A stretch of 64,000 nt of DNA from Campylorhamphus procurvoides. Taxonomy: Eukaryota > Chordata > Aves > Passeriformes > Dendrocolaptidae. The DNA is taken from the NCBI GenBank assembly GCA_013396655.1, contig WBMV01006287.1:1174756-1238755 (forward strand), read 5' to 3'. This document shows positions 49,561 to 61,793 of the stretch, one piece after another. The translations under genes were made by a program, and so were the position numbers. Each line of letters opens with the position of its first letter. Positions within the stretch are counted from its first letter, which is position 1. The notes beneath the pieces were generated by a model, which was not told where the DNA came from, made no database searches, and saw nothing but the letters and a program-made list of their open reading frames with translations.

Positions 49561-50574
49561 GTCAGTAGAGATATGTGTTTGTCTTTCTGGCATTGGAGTG
49601 TCTGTATTTGAAGCACCAGAGCATGCCTACTGTCAGAGCCTATTGACAACACCCCTAATCACCAGGTTCTCTGTATTTCCATGCATCTATCCCTCTAATA
49701 TTTTTAATATAGCTTGTTTCTGCTTACAACTCATCCACAAAGCTGTCAGTTTTCTGAAATGTTTCTCTCACTCTTTCCTTCTTCATGCACATCTACATTT
49801 CTGACGATATCTGGATAACTCAAAAGAGCAACTGAGCATTCTATTTTAAAAGTGTAAATATTCAGTATTGTCAGTCAGTTCTGGTACATTTGAAGCAGTT
49901 AAAAAAGTTTATGTGTGCTGGACAGCAAAAAGCTGAGGAGCCACTCACAGCCACTGACAGCCTTAACTGGAGCCTTAATTTAGGCTGGGGTCCTGGAGTC
50001 TTTTTTGCCTTGATTAAATTCAATTCATTTTCTTTTCACTGTTTTGGACAGATTTTTAAAAAACATTTCTACTATCACTCTACCTAGTTTTGTGTTTTAC
50101 TCCCTATCAAAAATACATCCATGGTATTTAGAAGGAGCTGATTTATAGATTAATTATAGCAGATTGGTTGAATAATAAATTAGTTCTAGAAAACTGAGAC
50201 CTTTTATTTGCCTTTGCTGAAAAGATGTTTCTGGTTTATCCCCAGCCTGCAAGAAAGCTGAATATCCCTAAAAAGTAGGACAACCAATGTGATAAAATCT
50301 AATGGTCCAATGAATCTTTTTTTCTCACTAGGTCTGAATACAGTGGAACACTCTTAGGGGGGTTTTATTTCTTTTCTTTTGCATTCTTTCATTCAAGAGG
50401 GAAAAACTATGTCTTGGCATCCCCTTCAGAGGACATTATCCAAACCTGCAGGTGTTAATTCACTCTCCATCCCTGCCAACATCTCTGCTGATCTCTGTTT
50501 CTAGAACTCCATAAAGCCACAAACCAATGCTCCTTGAGAAGAGCCTCTACAACCTGTAAGAAAATTTGTTTCTT
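49561..50574. other. Unique noncoding DNA
   Basis: No gene or repeat recognised before the CR1 tail. Confidence 0.5.
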
Positions 50575-50855
50575 GTCATTTACTGCCCAGGAAATCAGTT
50601 TGAGGGGGAGGTTTAGGTTAGATATCAGGCAAAGTTCTCACTCAAAGGGTATGGAGCACTGGAACAAGTTACCCAGAGAAGTGGTCCCTCTACCAAGCCT
50701 GTCTGAGTTCAAGCAACATTTGGACAACCCTCTCAGGCACAAGGTGTGACTTTTGGGAATGGTCCTGCACAGGGCCCGGAGTTGGACTCAGTTATTCTGA
50801 TGGGACCCTTCCAACTCAGCATATTCTATGGTTTTGTGATTCTGTAATTCTATGA
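50575..50855 (+). mobile_element. CR1 LINE 3' end, plus strand
   Basis: The frame at 50534-50749 contains HWNKLPREVVPLPSL and LRGRFRLDIRQ, the pseudo-peptide of the CR1 3' region. The tail reads GGAGTTGGACTCAGTTATTC, CCCTTCCAACTCAGCATATTC and ends with degenerate ATTCTATG octamers at 50823-50855. It is a typical 5'-truncated CR1 copy. Confidence 0.95.
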
Positions 50856-52660
50856 AAAATCAGAATGAGATTTTGTGAAAAAGTTAATCTTCTGAAGTAC
50901 ACAGATTAGGAAAAATTCTAAAGCAAAACCTCACAATAGTGGCAAAGTTAGCATATTCCCAGTAAGTATTTTTATTGGGTTTTTGCTTGGTTTCTTTTCT
51001 TTTGTGGTATTGCAATTAAAGAGTTTGGGTAAATCTATACTGTACTTTCCTTCACTGTATAAAATGTGGACTCCAGCAACATTTTACAAAAAGAAGTCAA
51101 TGCTACTGACATATTTCTGTGGTTTTAAAAAGTAAGCATATAAATAAATGTATAAAAAAAACAGTAGCAAGGAGAAGCATTAATTATGTGATGTCAGTGC
51201 CCATGCACTGATCTCATACATGCCCTGTCATGTTCTGTACATCTTCAGAGATGCAAAGATGCAACCTTTTAGGCATAACTTTTGAATGTAATGCAAGACA
51301 GTTGTACTACAAATCTGAGAAAATATAACAATTTTTAAACTCTGCTACCACTTCTAAAACATACCAAACGGTGATAAAAACATACAACGATACTTACAAA
51401 TTAGATTTTCTCAGGGAGCTTTAGTTGAATACATAAAATACTGTGTGTGCCACACTTAGACTTTTATGGTATAAGCAGATTTCTGTTATTGCTTCACATA
51501 GAAATCTGCATGTTCAGGAAGATTGTTCTAAGTCCTTGGACAGTCCATGGTGCCTGCTGTTGACTGTCTTTTACACATCAGCCTAACATCATGTTTAAAA
51601 TATTTTTAGTAAACTGACCACTGTGGAAACATCCAGACTTTGTGCACTCATGTCACAGTGGGACCCAATACTCCTTTCACCAGAATAAATCCTTCAAAAA
51701 TCTCCTGAGTAAGGCATCAGGCCCTATGCAGTGATTAATAAAATCATCACTTTTTACTGAGAAGCCATTGTTCATTACAGAAGACATTATCAGAATTCTG
51801 GACTCTGGCAAAACCAGAAAACTATTCATATAATTCAAAGCTATAATAATTATAACACTTAGTAATGATGCAGCTCTTCACATCCACAAAATAATGAATG
51901 AATATGAATTAATTACTCCTTCCAACACCGTGCAAAGGGACATCTGTTTCCGTTTAGATGAGAATGAGACCAGTGAAAGGCCATGAGATGAAGGAAAACT
52001 GAAAGATCCCCCTAGCAGAAATCCTCCTGTAAGGAGTTAGAAGGATGACATTTCTCCCTGCAGAGGGATGACAATAGTGCCTGAAGTTCTGTGGGAACCT
52101 TCTTTTGCACCTTAGACTGTATCAGTGTGCACTGGTACCTGGGGCGGAGTTACACGACATACTATCTTTCCCTAATAATTCCTGAAAGGCCAGAGAGCAG
52201 CAGGCAGTCTATGGTGGCAACTGCTCTTCATGAAGTCCCTGTTCTCCATCTCTTTCCCCGGAAAAATGGCCTCAAGAGAGTAACAGTGTCCCTCTTCCAT
52301 GGTATAACCAGGAATGCAATTAAACCTCTCCAGAGATACCTAGTAACAAAAACTAAATAATGTGAAGCTCTCCCCATCACGAACACTGGGGAATGAGAGC
52401 ATAGGGACTTGGAGAAATTTCTCCAAGACTTTTTAGGTGAACTATAGCCAACGTAAGCCAAGAATGAAAAACTGCACTTGCTAAATTGTATTGAAATGTC
52501 TTCTGTTGCATTGGGTCAAACTCACCTCAGTAAATCACACCTTGACTACCTGGTAAAAGAGAAAGCTGATTGTAATGGTGTTTTCAAATGACCTCTGAAA
52601 ATTGTGCTTTAAAAACACCTCCTTCAGTCTTTTTCCCGTTCCTCAGTCCCTAAACCAGGG
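50856..52660. other. Unique noncoding DNA
   Basis: No gene recognised. Opposing frames at 52091-52461 show no domain. Confidence 0.5.
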
Positions 52661-52738
52661 GAAAAAAAAATCCAAACCACAACAAAATGACATAAAAAAC
52701 CCCCAAACCTGTGAGAAAAAAATCCCAAACTAAAACAG
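52661..52738 (+). repeat. Interrupted A/C low-complexity tract
   Basis: A runs broken by CC-CCCC with a few other bases; more diverged than the tracts at 7735 and 17831. Confidence 0.75.
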
Positions 52739-53147
52739 AATTGAAAGAAGAAACACAGGAATTTGAAGTAGAAAACCTGTTTATTCCACAAGTGTCAAAA
52801 TGTGTTGCACAGAACCCAGGGCTGTTAGCCATCTGTTCCCTTAGCATCATGTGAACGCTTATTTGAAAGATTTTGGCTTTTTTGATAAGACCTTCATTAC
52901 TCCTGAGAATGATGATAACTCCAGCAGCAATATGTAAAGAAACTGGAACTCCCATAAGAATGATCCACCTTGCAGTTCTGGATAGGTAGACAACATATTT
53001 GTTATGTAAAAATGTCTGTAGTTTATACCAAGGGCTACAGTGACACAGCTGGAGTAGCTGTCATTTTTTTTTTGGTTTCTGAGAAAGCTACAAAAAAATC
53101 AGACTTTGATTTTTCTCCTTCCTTTCCTTAAGGTAAGTCAGCAGTAC
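52739..53147. other. Unique noncoding DNA
   Basis: Nothing recognised. Confidence 0.5.
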
Positions 53148-53200
53148 TACCACTGATGTCAATGGTGTTACCCTGGTGTAAAATTGAGGTGAGAGGGAGG
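53148..53200 (+). repeat. Old sauropsid interspersed repeat fragment
   Basis: CACTGATGTCAATGGTGTTA followed by CCCTGGTGTAAAATTGAGGT resembles the widespread bird/reptile sequence in which CATTGACTTCAATGG-type and GTTACACTGGTGTAAAACTG-type segments adjoin. It shares CCCTGGTGTAA with the fragment at 14231-14275. The family name is uncertain. Confidence 0.45.
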
Positions 53201-54339
53201 TGAATAAGCATCCTAATTTATTGTTTCATGCCAGGTTAATATTTTTCTTTTTAGGGTTTAGTCCTATAGTTCTCCAGCACAGAAACTGAAATCAGTGGTA
53301 CTGTGCCTGTCTAAAGGTTACTCACAATGGAAAATTAAAAATAAGATTATTTTTTTTCTTTTTGAAACTGTATATGAAAGCCTGCAAACTTGTTTGCTCC
53401 CTTTTTCTCCCCAAAATGCTTTCCAATATCAGAAACACAGGTTTTGTTCCATGCTGGGGTCAAACTGGAGTGCACCATCACAAGAACTGAAGGACCAAGG
53501 ACAGTGGAAATGGGAGCTTTTACATTCAGACAGCACTTTTGGTTTTATGCCCATTCAATCAAAAAGAACTACAAAACAGAGCAATTTAAATCCATGCCTT
53601 TCTGGCCCTCATTGCTGGGCAATTAAGGATTAATTAAATTCAAAGTTTACTCACCAATCATAGCTATCGAAAACATGCTTCCAGTAATTATTTATTTACT
53701 CTAGAGGAGGAAAAAAAAACCAATAACAGGAATAACAGCAGGACCTATGAGGCCAAGCACTGCTTCAGTTTTGATTCCTCTTACACAAAACAAATGTGAC
53801 TGACTCACCTGATACTCTGGTCTTATTTCAAAGATGAAATAGAAATTGCTGTATATTTATGAGGATTGGTGATGGGTATTTTGGAGGTGCTTAGAGGTAT
53901 CAAAGAGGGTTGATCAGCTAAGTCAAAGTGTGTGCAGGAGGGACAGATTTGTCATGGTTATCTCTAAGTGTAGGGTTTCTCACTTTAACAGCACCCTTCC
54001 TTAGAGAAGACATTAAAGCATTTTCCACCACATTTCATCCTATCTCAATATGGGCAATTACATTGTGCTCATTGGCCCCCATTTTTTTCCCCAGAAGATG
54101 CCTCAGACAACTCCTCCCTTCTTTTCTGCTGTGCCAAAAAGGGCATCATCTGGTATTCAGGAATGACTGTGAAAGGCTCAGTTTTAAAGTCCTTCCTGTG
54201 TATAAAATCCCTGAACTGCCTCTAGAAATTTTACCTAAGCAGCAATGATAGTTTTAAAATCAGGTTAGATCTATTTCATCAGGATATTAAAATTTTCAAT
54301 GTGAAAAAAGATAATGAGGGAGGGCTTAGCACAGAGGGA
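53201..54339. other. Unique noncoding DNA
   Basis: Two overlapping plus frames (112 codons at 53295-53633 and 78 codons at 53390-53626) have no family signature. A 106-codon frame at 53928-54248 likewise. Confidence 0.45.
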
Positions 54340-54640
54340 GGTGTTACATCCTGTAATTACCTCGTAATAACATATGGACTGCTACCAGTGTTCCTCACAC
54401 AATTTCTTTGACAAGTCATCTAGTTCTAGGGTAAGAAAATTCTTTTAAAACTACCAGCCCTACAATCCCTGTAACACACTGAAGATCACTTACTGTTTAT
54501 GGTCGCTGTAAGCATTTAATGGCTGATGATTAAATGCACAGTGAACTTATTAAAACCTGAAAGATTTAATTAATTGAAATCGCCAGGAGATGTAAGTTTA
54601 AAATTAGTTTTAGTGATTCTGCATAAAATGTAGCACTTCT
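54340..54640. other. Candidate conserved noncoding element with inverted repeats
   Basis: GCATTTAAT at 54512-54520 and ATTAAATGC at 54529-54537 form a perfect 9-bp inverted repeat with an 8-base spacer. GATTTAATTAATTGAAATC at 54563-54581 is a second near-palindrome. TAAT cores are dense and there is no coding frame. The regulatory role is inferred. Confidence 0.32.
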
Positions 54641-54910
54641 TTAAATAAGTGCATCTAATAATAAGAGACATTTTTTCCTGTTTTTACATCTTTTAAATCC
54701 CAGGCACTGATTTAAAGGAATAATTAGAAAAAAATTGAAAACAGATCAAAAAATAAAACATGCTCCTGGTAGGCCACCTGCTAGGAATCCTTTAAAAATT
54801 CCCATAATGTCATATAAGAAATGGCTTAAATATTTGTTGGAAGAAATAACACTACCCCAAATGAGGAAACTAGTGACTAAACCAAACAAGGCATTTTTGC
54901 TTTTCCTTAA

Positions 54911-55026
54911 CTCTTTTTTGTTGCTTTTGTTTTCAGTTTGGTTTGTGGGGTGTTTGTGCATGTGTGTGTGTGGTTTTTGGGTTTGGGTTTTTTTTGTTCG
55001 GTTGTTTTTTTGTTTAGTTTTTGTTG
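54911..55026 (+). repeat. T/G low-complexity tract with (TG)6
   Basis: TTTTGTTGC-type units, a short TG run near 54959-54971, then GGGTTTGGGTT and T runs. It accounts for the cysteine/phenylalanine/valine-rich part of the 146-codon plus frame at 54735-55175 and the lysine-rich opposite frame. Confidence 0.85.
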
Positions 55027-56149
55027 GCATTAGATTCACGGGAATATTTGATACCAGCAGTGAAAATGTTTTCTTTGCTCTGCATCTTCTCAACAGAGAT
55101 TACAACATGACAGAAAACAGACCAGCTTGCCATCATCTGCTTCACATTACTCCAGGTTACCTACAGTCAATCTAATGTGTAATTTTAGCAATGAGGTACG
55201 GTTAAAAACCAGCTGTTCAGGTTTAGAGGTTATATCTATAGTCAAACCCACACAACTCACTATTCCTCATTATCATTTGTGAAGCACATGCATAGCTGTA
55301 CTTGATACAGTTTAATGGATGCTGACTGAACATTCCACTTACTATGACTTTTACCCTAAATTTTATTGTGTATCAAAATTCTGTTTCATTAATTTTCCAG
55401 AGAGCTATCTTTGGTGCTCATACACATTATATTTCGCCTGGGGCAATGACCCCTACAAGTGCCAGCACACCTACGAGCTTCTGGACCAGAACCCTCTGTC
55501 ACAAGAAACCTCTAGATATGATTATCTTATGCCTGGCCAGCTCACTTCAAGACACTCACAAAAGCTGAGCGCTAAGCTTAGAACAAGGAAAGGAAGGTTA
55601 ATTATCTCCAGTAATTTAAATACATAAACTAGCTTTGGCTGTCTATACCCTGTTACCCAGGTACTGAGTCCTCAACTAACATTTGCCTTATCATGTCCCA
55701 TTAGTTTATGTAAAGGTATCCATCCCTCCATTTCTCCTTCCTTAAATGACATTTTAGATAGCAGAAAAGTCAAACTAACATTATAAACATCATATATGGA
55801 GTGTGACTACTCCTTGCCCAGAGTGTTTCCCAGCTTAAACAGAGGTGAGTGGAGAGATCTCCAGCATGTGAATGGAAGGATACACACTGCATTTTAACAT
55901 GAGGGTTTTCTATTTACATATTGCTTATATTTATGCAAGCTCAGTACATTTACAGCTGATGCCACCTTCCCCAGGAATCTCAAGCACTGGTTAAGGCTAC
56001 AAACAGTGGGTGCAATCAAGCTCATAACATATTTTTCATGGAAAGCAAGAACTACTATAGGTGGGGAGGGCATGGGGGGGACTGCTGCAATTCTCTTTGA
56101 AAAGATTGCCAACATTTTAGAAAAAAAACTCCAAACAAATACTGTACAT
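55027..56149. other. Unique noncoding DNA
   Basis: No supported gene. The block near 55430-55580 has higher GC and several CpGs (TTCGCCTGG, CTACGAGC, GAGCGCT) than its flanks, but neither of its two overlapping plus frames is recognisable. Confidence 0.45.
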
Positions 56150-56760
56150 TAGTTCAGGTTCTTTAGTGGCATTCATGCTGTAGGAATAATTGCCAGTGAT
56201 GAAAATGTTGCAGAGCCAATCAAACTGCAGTGCCTCTCAGACTGCTGCACTGGGAGCCCAGTGTTTAAAATAACCTTTATGTATTATTCATTGAGTTGAT
56301 GTTTATGCAAATTACAGAATCATGTTTCCAACCTGGTTATCTGGGGTTAATAACAACAATGAGAACAACAGTAATAATAATGATAAAAACCTCAAAACAT
56401 ATATAACTTCTCCCTGAGCAAACAAGCAAACTTTGAGCCATCCCCAGAATCTATATAATCAATGATAATTCTCCTTCATGAAATAATCAAGGAATTCAAA
56501 CCTTACCTGGTTAGCTTTGTAGGGCCCTCAGATTTTCTGGGTGAAATAACTGACTGTGTGGGCAACCAATAAGACTGAACTGAAAAGCTGATTAAGGACA
56601 CTTACTTAATGCAAAGCCACTCACTGAATATTCATATGATTCCCGTGTTTATGCAAATTAAAGCAAAAGAAAGCACAAGACGATCGGTTGCCATAGCCCA
56701 CAAACACTGTGTGCAGCAGAAAAATAGAGAATACTGACAAAATATATCTTGAAAATCATA
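56150..56760. other. Candidate conserved noncoding element with twin FOX-OCT sites
   Basis: Holds an identical 15-mer TGTTTATGCAAATTA at 56300-56314 and 56646-56660, embedded in otherwise different sequence. Between them lies a simple AAC/AAT-rich stretch near 56350-56395. No coding frame. Inferred regulatory block. Confidence 0.35.
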
Positions 56761-58090
56761 GCTAGAAAGGAGAATGAAGAGTATAATGAAATAATAGTGG
56801 TGTTACAATTAATTAAATATTTCAAATTTAGTCTAATCATGAAATTTGTAACCCTAACTGATATTTTTACATGATATACAAATCTGAAGTTATGCCATCC
56901 TACAAAATAGTATCATGGCTGTTTGTTAACTATTTTTAGTCAGTACTGTGTAAGCAGAATTTCTAAGCATATCACAGAGGTGAAAAATAATTATGAGTAA
57001 AATTATGATGTAATACATTAAGAACAAAACTCATAGCTTGTGTCACACTTTATTTAGTCTTTCAGGTGAGGCTTTCCCCTCAAGGAAAATGATAGTGGGA
57101 AGTAAGGTGTGCTAGTGGAAGTCTGATAGAAATCAAATTTAACTCCTTGGTATCTTAGTTTTGTTGTGTAGCTGCTTCATTCCAGAGGCCTGCTCATATT
57201 TGATAGATCTAATAATATTGTTGCACTGGGCTTGTTCCCAGCCTAAAACAATTTTAAAAATGCCATATTTTTTTATAATTAAAAATCAAAATATGTGTGA
57301 AATTGATATAAAGTGTTATTTTCTAATTCAGGTTCAAATGTATCAGTCCAAGTCCTTAATATGATAATCACCAAACCCGATGATATTTTTTTTTTACAAT
57401 GAGATTTTTCAAAACCAGAATGCTGAACCATATCAGCATTGTCATTTTCTTGATAAGCCATAATATACATAAGTAGAAACACAACTTTTATACAATGCAT
57501 TACATTTTAGTCTTTTCCATTTATTCCCATCAACAAATTACACTTTCAAGAGAGGTTCCCATTTGTAGATAACCATTTATTAATAGTGCCATTGTAATTC
57601 AAGGTTCAAGAGCAACAGATGAAACCATTTCATACATGACCTTTGAATTATGGATCAATAGGTACACCTGGCTCTTTATATCTATTTATACCTATTTATA
57701 TCTCTATATCTATTGGCTACTGTTAGCAGAGCACTATTCACCTGAAATAAAAGAAGAACCACCAGAACAAAACCCAGCTGCTGCTCTGTGGACATGCATA
57801 AACAGGGATCACTGGTTTGTAGGAAGCTGATGGGCTCCCCTTCCTCATGAGCTGAGAACAAATTCACCTTCTCGGAAAGTGGAGTTAAGTGAGAAATTGA
57901 GACATACCCTTGGTTTCACCAGTGCTGAGATGCCACTGCCAGTCTTGCTTTGCTTTTGAAGACCAACCACTCCATTCTGTGTTTTCACTTGTCCTAGAGG
58001 GAACTGGGGATTTGCCATACCAGTTTATGATTTCTGATACTATGTCCTTGCTTGTGAGATTTACTGTCTGCAAGGTACCAGCAGGTGTGT
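56761..58090. other. Unique AT-rich noncoding DNA
   Basis: TATCTATTTATA-type tandem units lie near 57676-57716. No gene recognised. Confidence 0.5.
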
Positions 58091-58435
58091 TATCACATAG
58101 TAACAGAACCCCAGAACATATCAGGTTGGAAGGGATCACAGTCGGTCACCCCATCCAACCTCCCTGCTCAAGTAGGGTCATCCCAGAGCACATGGCACAG
58201 GATTGTATCCAGACAGGTCTTCAATATCTTCACTACAGAAGATTCCACAGACTCTCTGGGCAACCTGTTCCAGTGCTTGGTCACTGCACTAAAGAAGTTC
58301 CTCATCATATTTGGGTGGAAGGTCCTGTGCATCTGTTTCTGCCCATTGCCTCTTGTCCTGTTGGTCTGCACAATGGAGAAGAGCCTGGTCCATCCTTCTG
58401 GCAACTCTCCTTTATATACATTGATGAGGTGTTGT
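58091..58435 (-). mobile_element. CR1 LINE 3' end, minus strand
   Basis: The minus frame at 58168-58554 contains NRTRGNGQK, then [20 protein letters not shown] and LKTCLDTIL, the standard pseudo-peptide of the CR1 3' region. On the plus strand this appears as CAGGTTGGAAGGGATCAC near 58122-58139 and CTGGGCAACCTGTTCCAGTG near 58256-58275. The terminal octamers are eroded at 58091-58120. The 244- and 160-codon plus frames across this region are antisense artefacts. Confidence 0.94.
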
Positions 58436-60969
58436 TGGTACCTGAAAAATGGAAAAGAGACTTTTGGCCCTGGGATGCCAAAGACCCATGTGAGTGGCAG
58501 AAGGTACAAAGCAGAGGGTCCCATCTGCACAGTCAGCTGCTCAGAGCAGGCCAAGGAACCAGGGTGACCTATTTGGATGGAAATGATAATAAATATCCAG
58601 CAGGAGATTCACCAACTTGTGAATCTAACAATGTGCATTTTTAAAAAATAAACTAATAGGGACTACAAGCATACACTGATTTCCTTCACAACACCCACAG
58701 AATAAAATTTATGCAACACAAAGACTTTTATGGCAGTCATACAGAGTGAGAGTCCTATCACAAGACTCAAGTGGTCCCAGCTTTTACCGTTTCTTCTTGT
58801 AAGTGTAAAAAAATGTTTGTCTTCAGAGAAGAAAATAATTTTCCCAGGCCAGAGACAGCATCAGCTGCGACATGATAAATATTGAGCCACTGACTGAGCT
58901 GGTGTGCATGGGAAAATTGATTTAATGATTTAGCAAAACAGCATCTCATTCACACAACACCTGGATGTGCAAACAAGCAGGTGCATTTAGAAAGCAGAAA
59001 TAAGAGTAGAATATGAAGAAATTGTGAGGGGCCTTAATCAACTTTATTTACTTCATGTTGACCACAGTAAATATCACTCCTGGGTGCCAACAGAAGGTTT
59101 CCCACTGGATTAAGTGGTGTGGAATCAGTTGTGGGTGAAGAAGGTTGAGCTGCTGTTGGCTTTGCCTTATTTGTCTTATTCTCATTTACTTGCATGCATT
59201 TATTTCTAACACTGGGTACAGTGTGATTCAGAATTTGTTAGAAAGTTAGTTGGGGTTTCATTTCCCTTCTTTTGTTTTTTTTAAGGGAATTTTAATACAA
59301 GTGGATTCTGACAAAATTCTACCTTTTCAACTCTATCTTTAGCAAAGATGTAGGCATACAACCTAATTCTGTGAACTGATATTACTGCAATGTAGTCATG
59401 TCAATCCCTCACCTTTTGAGCACACTAAGCCAACCAAGTAAATTATTTTAAAGACCAAAGAAACAGAGAAAATCTGATCCATAAATTGAATTCTTTGCTC
59501 TGCCAATTGACTAAATGACATTTAAGTCATCTCTAAGTGCCTGGGAAAAAAAAGGAAAAAAAGACATTGTTGGTGAACAATTAGACAATTTCAATTCATT
59601 GAATAGTAAAGTGGAAAATGCATAGGAATAATGTTTCTTTTTTTTTTTCTTCAGCAAATGCCATTACATGAAGCAGCAACGGAACTCACTTTATAACCTC
59701 TGGATTAGTGACAATGTTGGAGATTTAACCACTTTTAAGAAGCTTACATGTGGAAATTACTATCTCAAAACTGTTTCACCTTCATTTAGGTAAAGAGGGA
59801 GCAGTTGTACTGGCTTGCCCTTTCCTTCACAGACTACACGCATGTGGTTAAACTTGGGTTTTCACATTGTTTTTAAAGCTGAATGGCAGAAAGACATGCA
59901 GAAGAAAACACTGCATAAGCTCATCCAAATACTCTGTATCTCCTGAATCTCCAAAGAAAAAAAATACTACGTTGCACCACAATATCCTACAGATGCAAAC
60001 CTTTGCCCAAACCTTTTCTGGCTTACCACCCTCCCAGAGATTCATCTCACATTTTGGAAAAGGTGATTTTGAAGATGTCTCCACTACAGTTTTTCTGTTC
60101 CTTGTCAAAACAGCTTGTCTGCATGGGATTCACCTCCCTGCATTGGCTCATCTCTGATGATTTTCCTTTCTTTCTGTAGCATTTTCTGAAAACTTCTTTT
60201 CATACTTTGATGTTTACTTCTCTCTTTATCCTTCTCTTGCCTCTCAGCTGCTGTTCCAACAACCAACTATTTACTCCTAATTAGTGACTTTTCTGGTCTT
60301 CTCACCAGCAAGAAAACCCATTTGAAATCCCCCCTCACCTGGCACACTCATGCCATCACTAGTTACTCATGAGACTGGAAAGTTTGATCCATGTGAAGTA
60401 AACAAAGATTAAGTATCACAGAAAATTAGACCAATGAATGAAGAGGAAACATAACTTTGTGTCACACATTATCGAAGCAGAGAAGACTGAGAGGTGGGCA
60501 CTGAAAAATTACACAAATATGTTTCAAGTCTTCTATAAAGAAAGACTTTATACTGTAAATTGTTACAGAAACCCCTAGAAGATTTGTCCATAGAAAAAAA
60601 GGAAACCACCAAGAGATGAATTTTTCTTTTTAGTGGAAAATATGAACTCCTGAGATTTAAAAAAAATCCCAACACATTACCGCCAAACACAAGTAAAGAT
60701 TGAAAGGTGTGGAGTGGTGTGGTCATATGAGTGAGGATGGGATCCCCTTTTAGAGTGTTTGTGACATTAGCTTTGATTTGACAAAAATAAATTAATGGGG
60801 TAAGCCTGCCACTGTGAGGATAAAGGGGAATTTGTGCTGCAGTCAAAGATTGCTTTTTTAAAGGAAAACTAACATAAGATGGAAGAGAAATTAAAGAGAA
60901 AACATATTTTTATGACATAATGGGATTTTAAAATGATCCACAGCAGGCAGAAAGATCCTGTGCAATTTC
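58436..60969. other. Unique noncoding DNA
   Basis: 58436-58560 is GC-richer and keeps the minus frame open beyond the CR1 match but was not recognised. No other gene or repeat seen; a T run lies near 59637-59650. Confidence 0.45.
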
Positions 60970-61020
60970 AAAACAAACAAACAAACAACAAAAACCCAAA
61001 ACAAGCAAAAAAACCCAAAA
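60970..61020 (+). repeat. Interrupted A/C low-complexity tract
   Basis: (AAAC)n followed by AAAACCCAAAAC units. Confidence 0.85.
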
Positions 61021-61770
61021 TATTGTGTGTTTGTACATGAAAGCTTGCTCTGTTTTCCAAACATTCTGCTGTCACTTAAGTTTGGGAAAGTAAAGTGTGG
61101 GATAGTAATGGTTATACATCTCTTTCCACAGGCAAGAAGTGCAGTAAGGATGTTTGAAGCCAGGAATAGAGGAAAAATCCAGATGAGAAAGAGAAAGGAC
61201 AGAAAGCTCCACTTTAAAAAATCACCTCTGGATTCCAATATCTTGACACTCTACTGTTCCAGGGTGTCTGTTTAACTGCTGCTTTGAAAAACATCTGGTC
61301 TATGAGGAATCTTTTTCTCACTACACCTGCAGGCAGCCCTTTGAATAGACACACAAGCTTTTTTACATAAGTAAAAAATCTCACTTTCAAGTGACATAAA
61401 AGACATGATTTCACAGGTAAAGCTGTTCAGGGAACAAAAAAGAGAGAGAAAAATAGATTATCTGATTCTAGTTCAGAAACGCTCTTCTGTAACATGAAGG
61501 TAGAGATTATGTGCTGTGAATAAAGTCCTGTAAAGCCTGGAAGTGGCTGCCTTGATTGGAGCTGAGGTACCTGTGGAAGATGTAATTTTGCATGGGAACT
61601 GAAAAAGAAAAGTAATTGCCGTATCCTGTGTATGAAAGATGTCAAGTCTGGCAGTGAAAATCAACAATCTGATAAGTATTTTATACCACTTCTTTAGTGA
61701 ATATGAGATATATGATATTCAGCAGCAGGAATAAAAAAAAATAAATTCCAATATTTGCCTTTTTATTAGT
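61021..61770. other. Unique noncoding DNA
   Basis: No gene recognised; the overlapping minus frames at 61427-61667 are in different phases and have no domain. Confidence 0.5.
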
Positions 61771-61793
61771 TTTATTTATTTATTTATTTATTT
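61771..61793 (+). repeat. (TTTA)n microsatellite
   Basis: Nearly six TTTA units. Confidence 0.92.

Noticed and set aside
54735..55175. 146-codon plus frame
   Set aside because: Its middle is the T/G low-complexity tract; no conserved part.
57910..58644. Longest open frame in the window (244 codons, plus) and an overlapping 160-codon frame
   Set aside because: They run antisense across a minus-strand CR1 3' end and have no domain; CR1 explains most of the openness.
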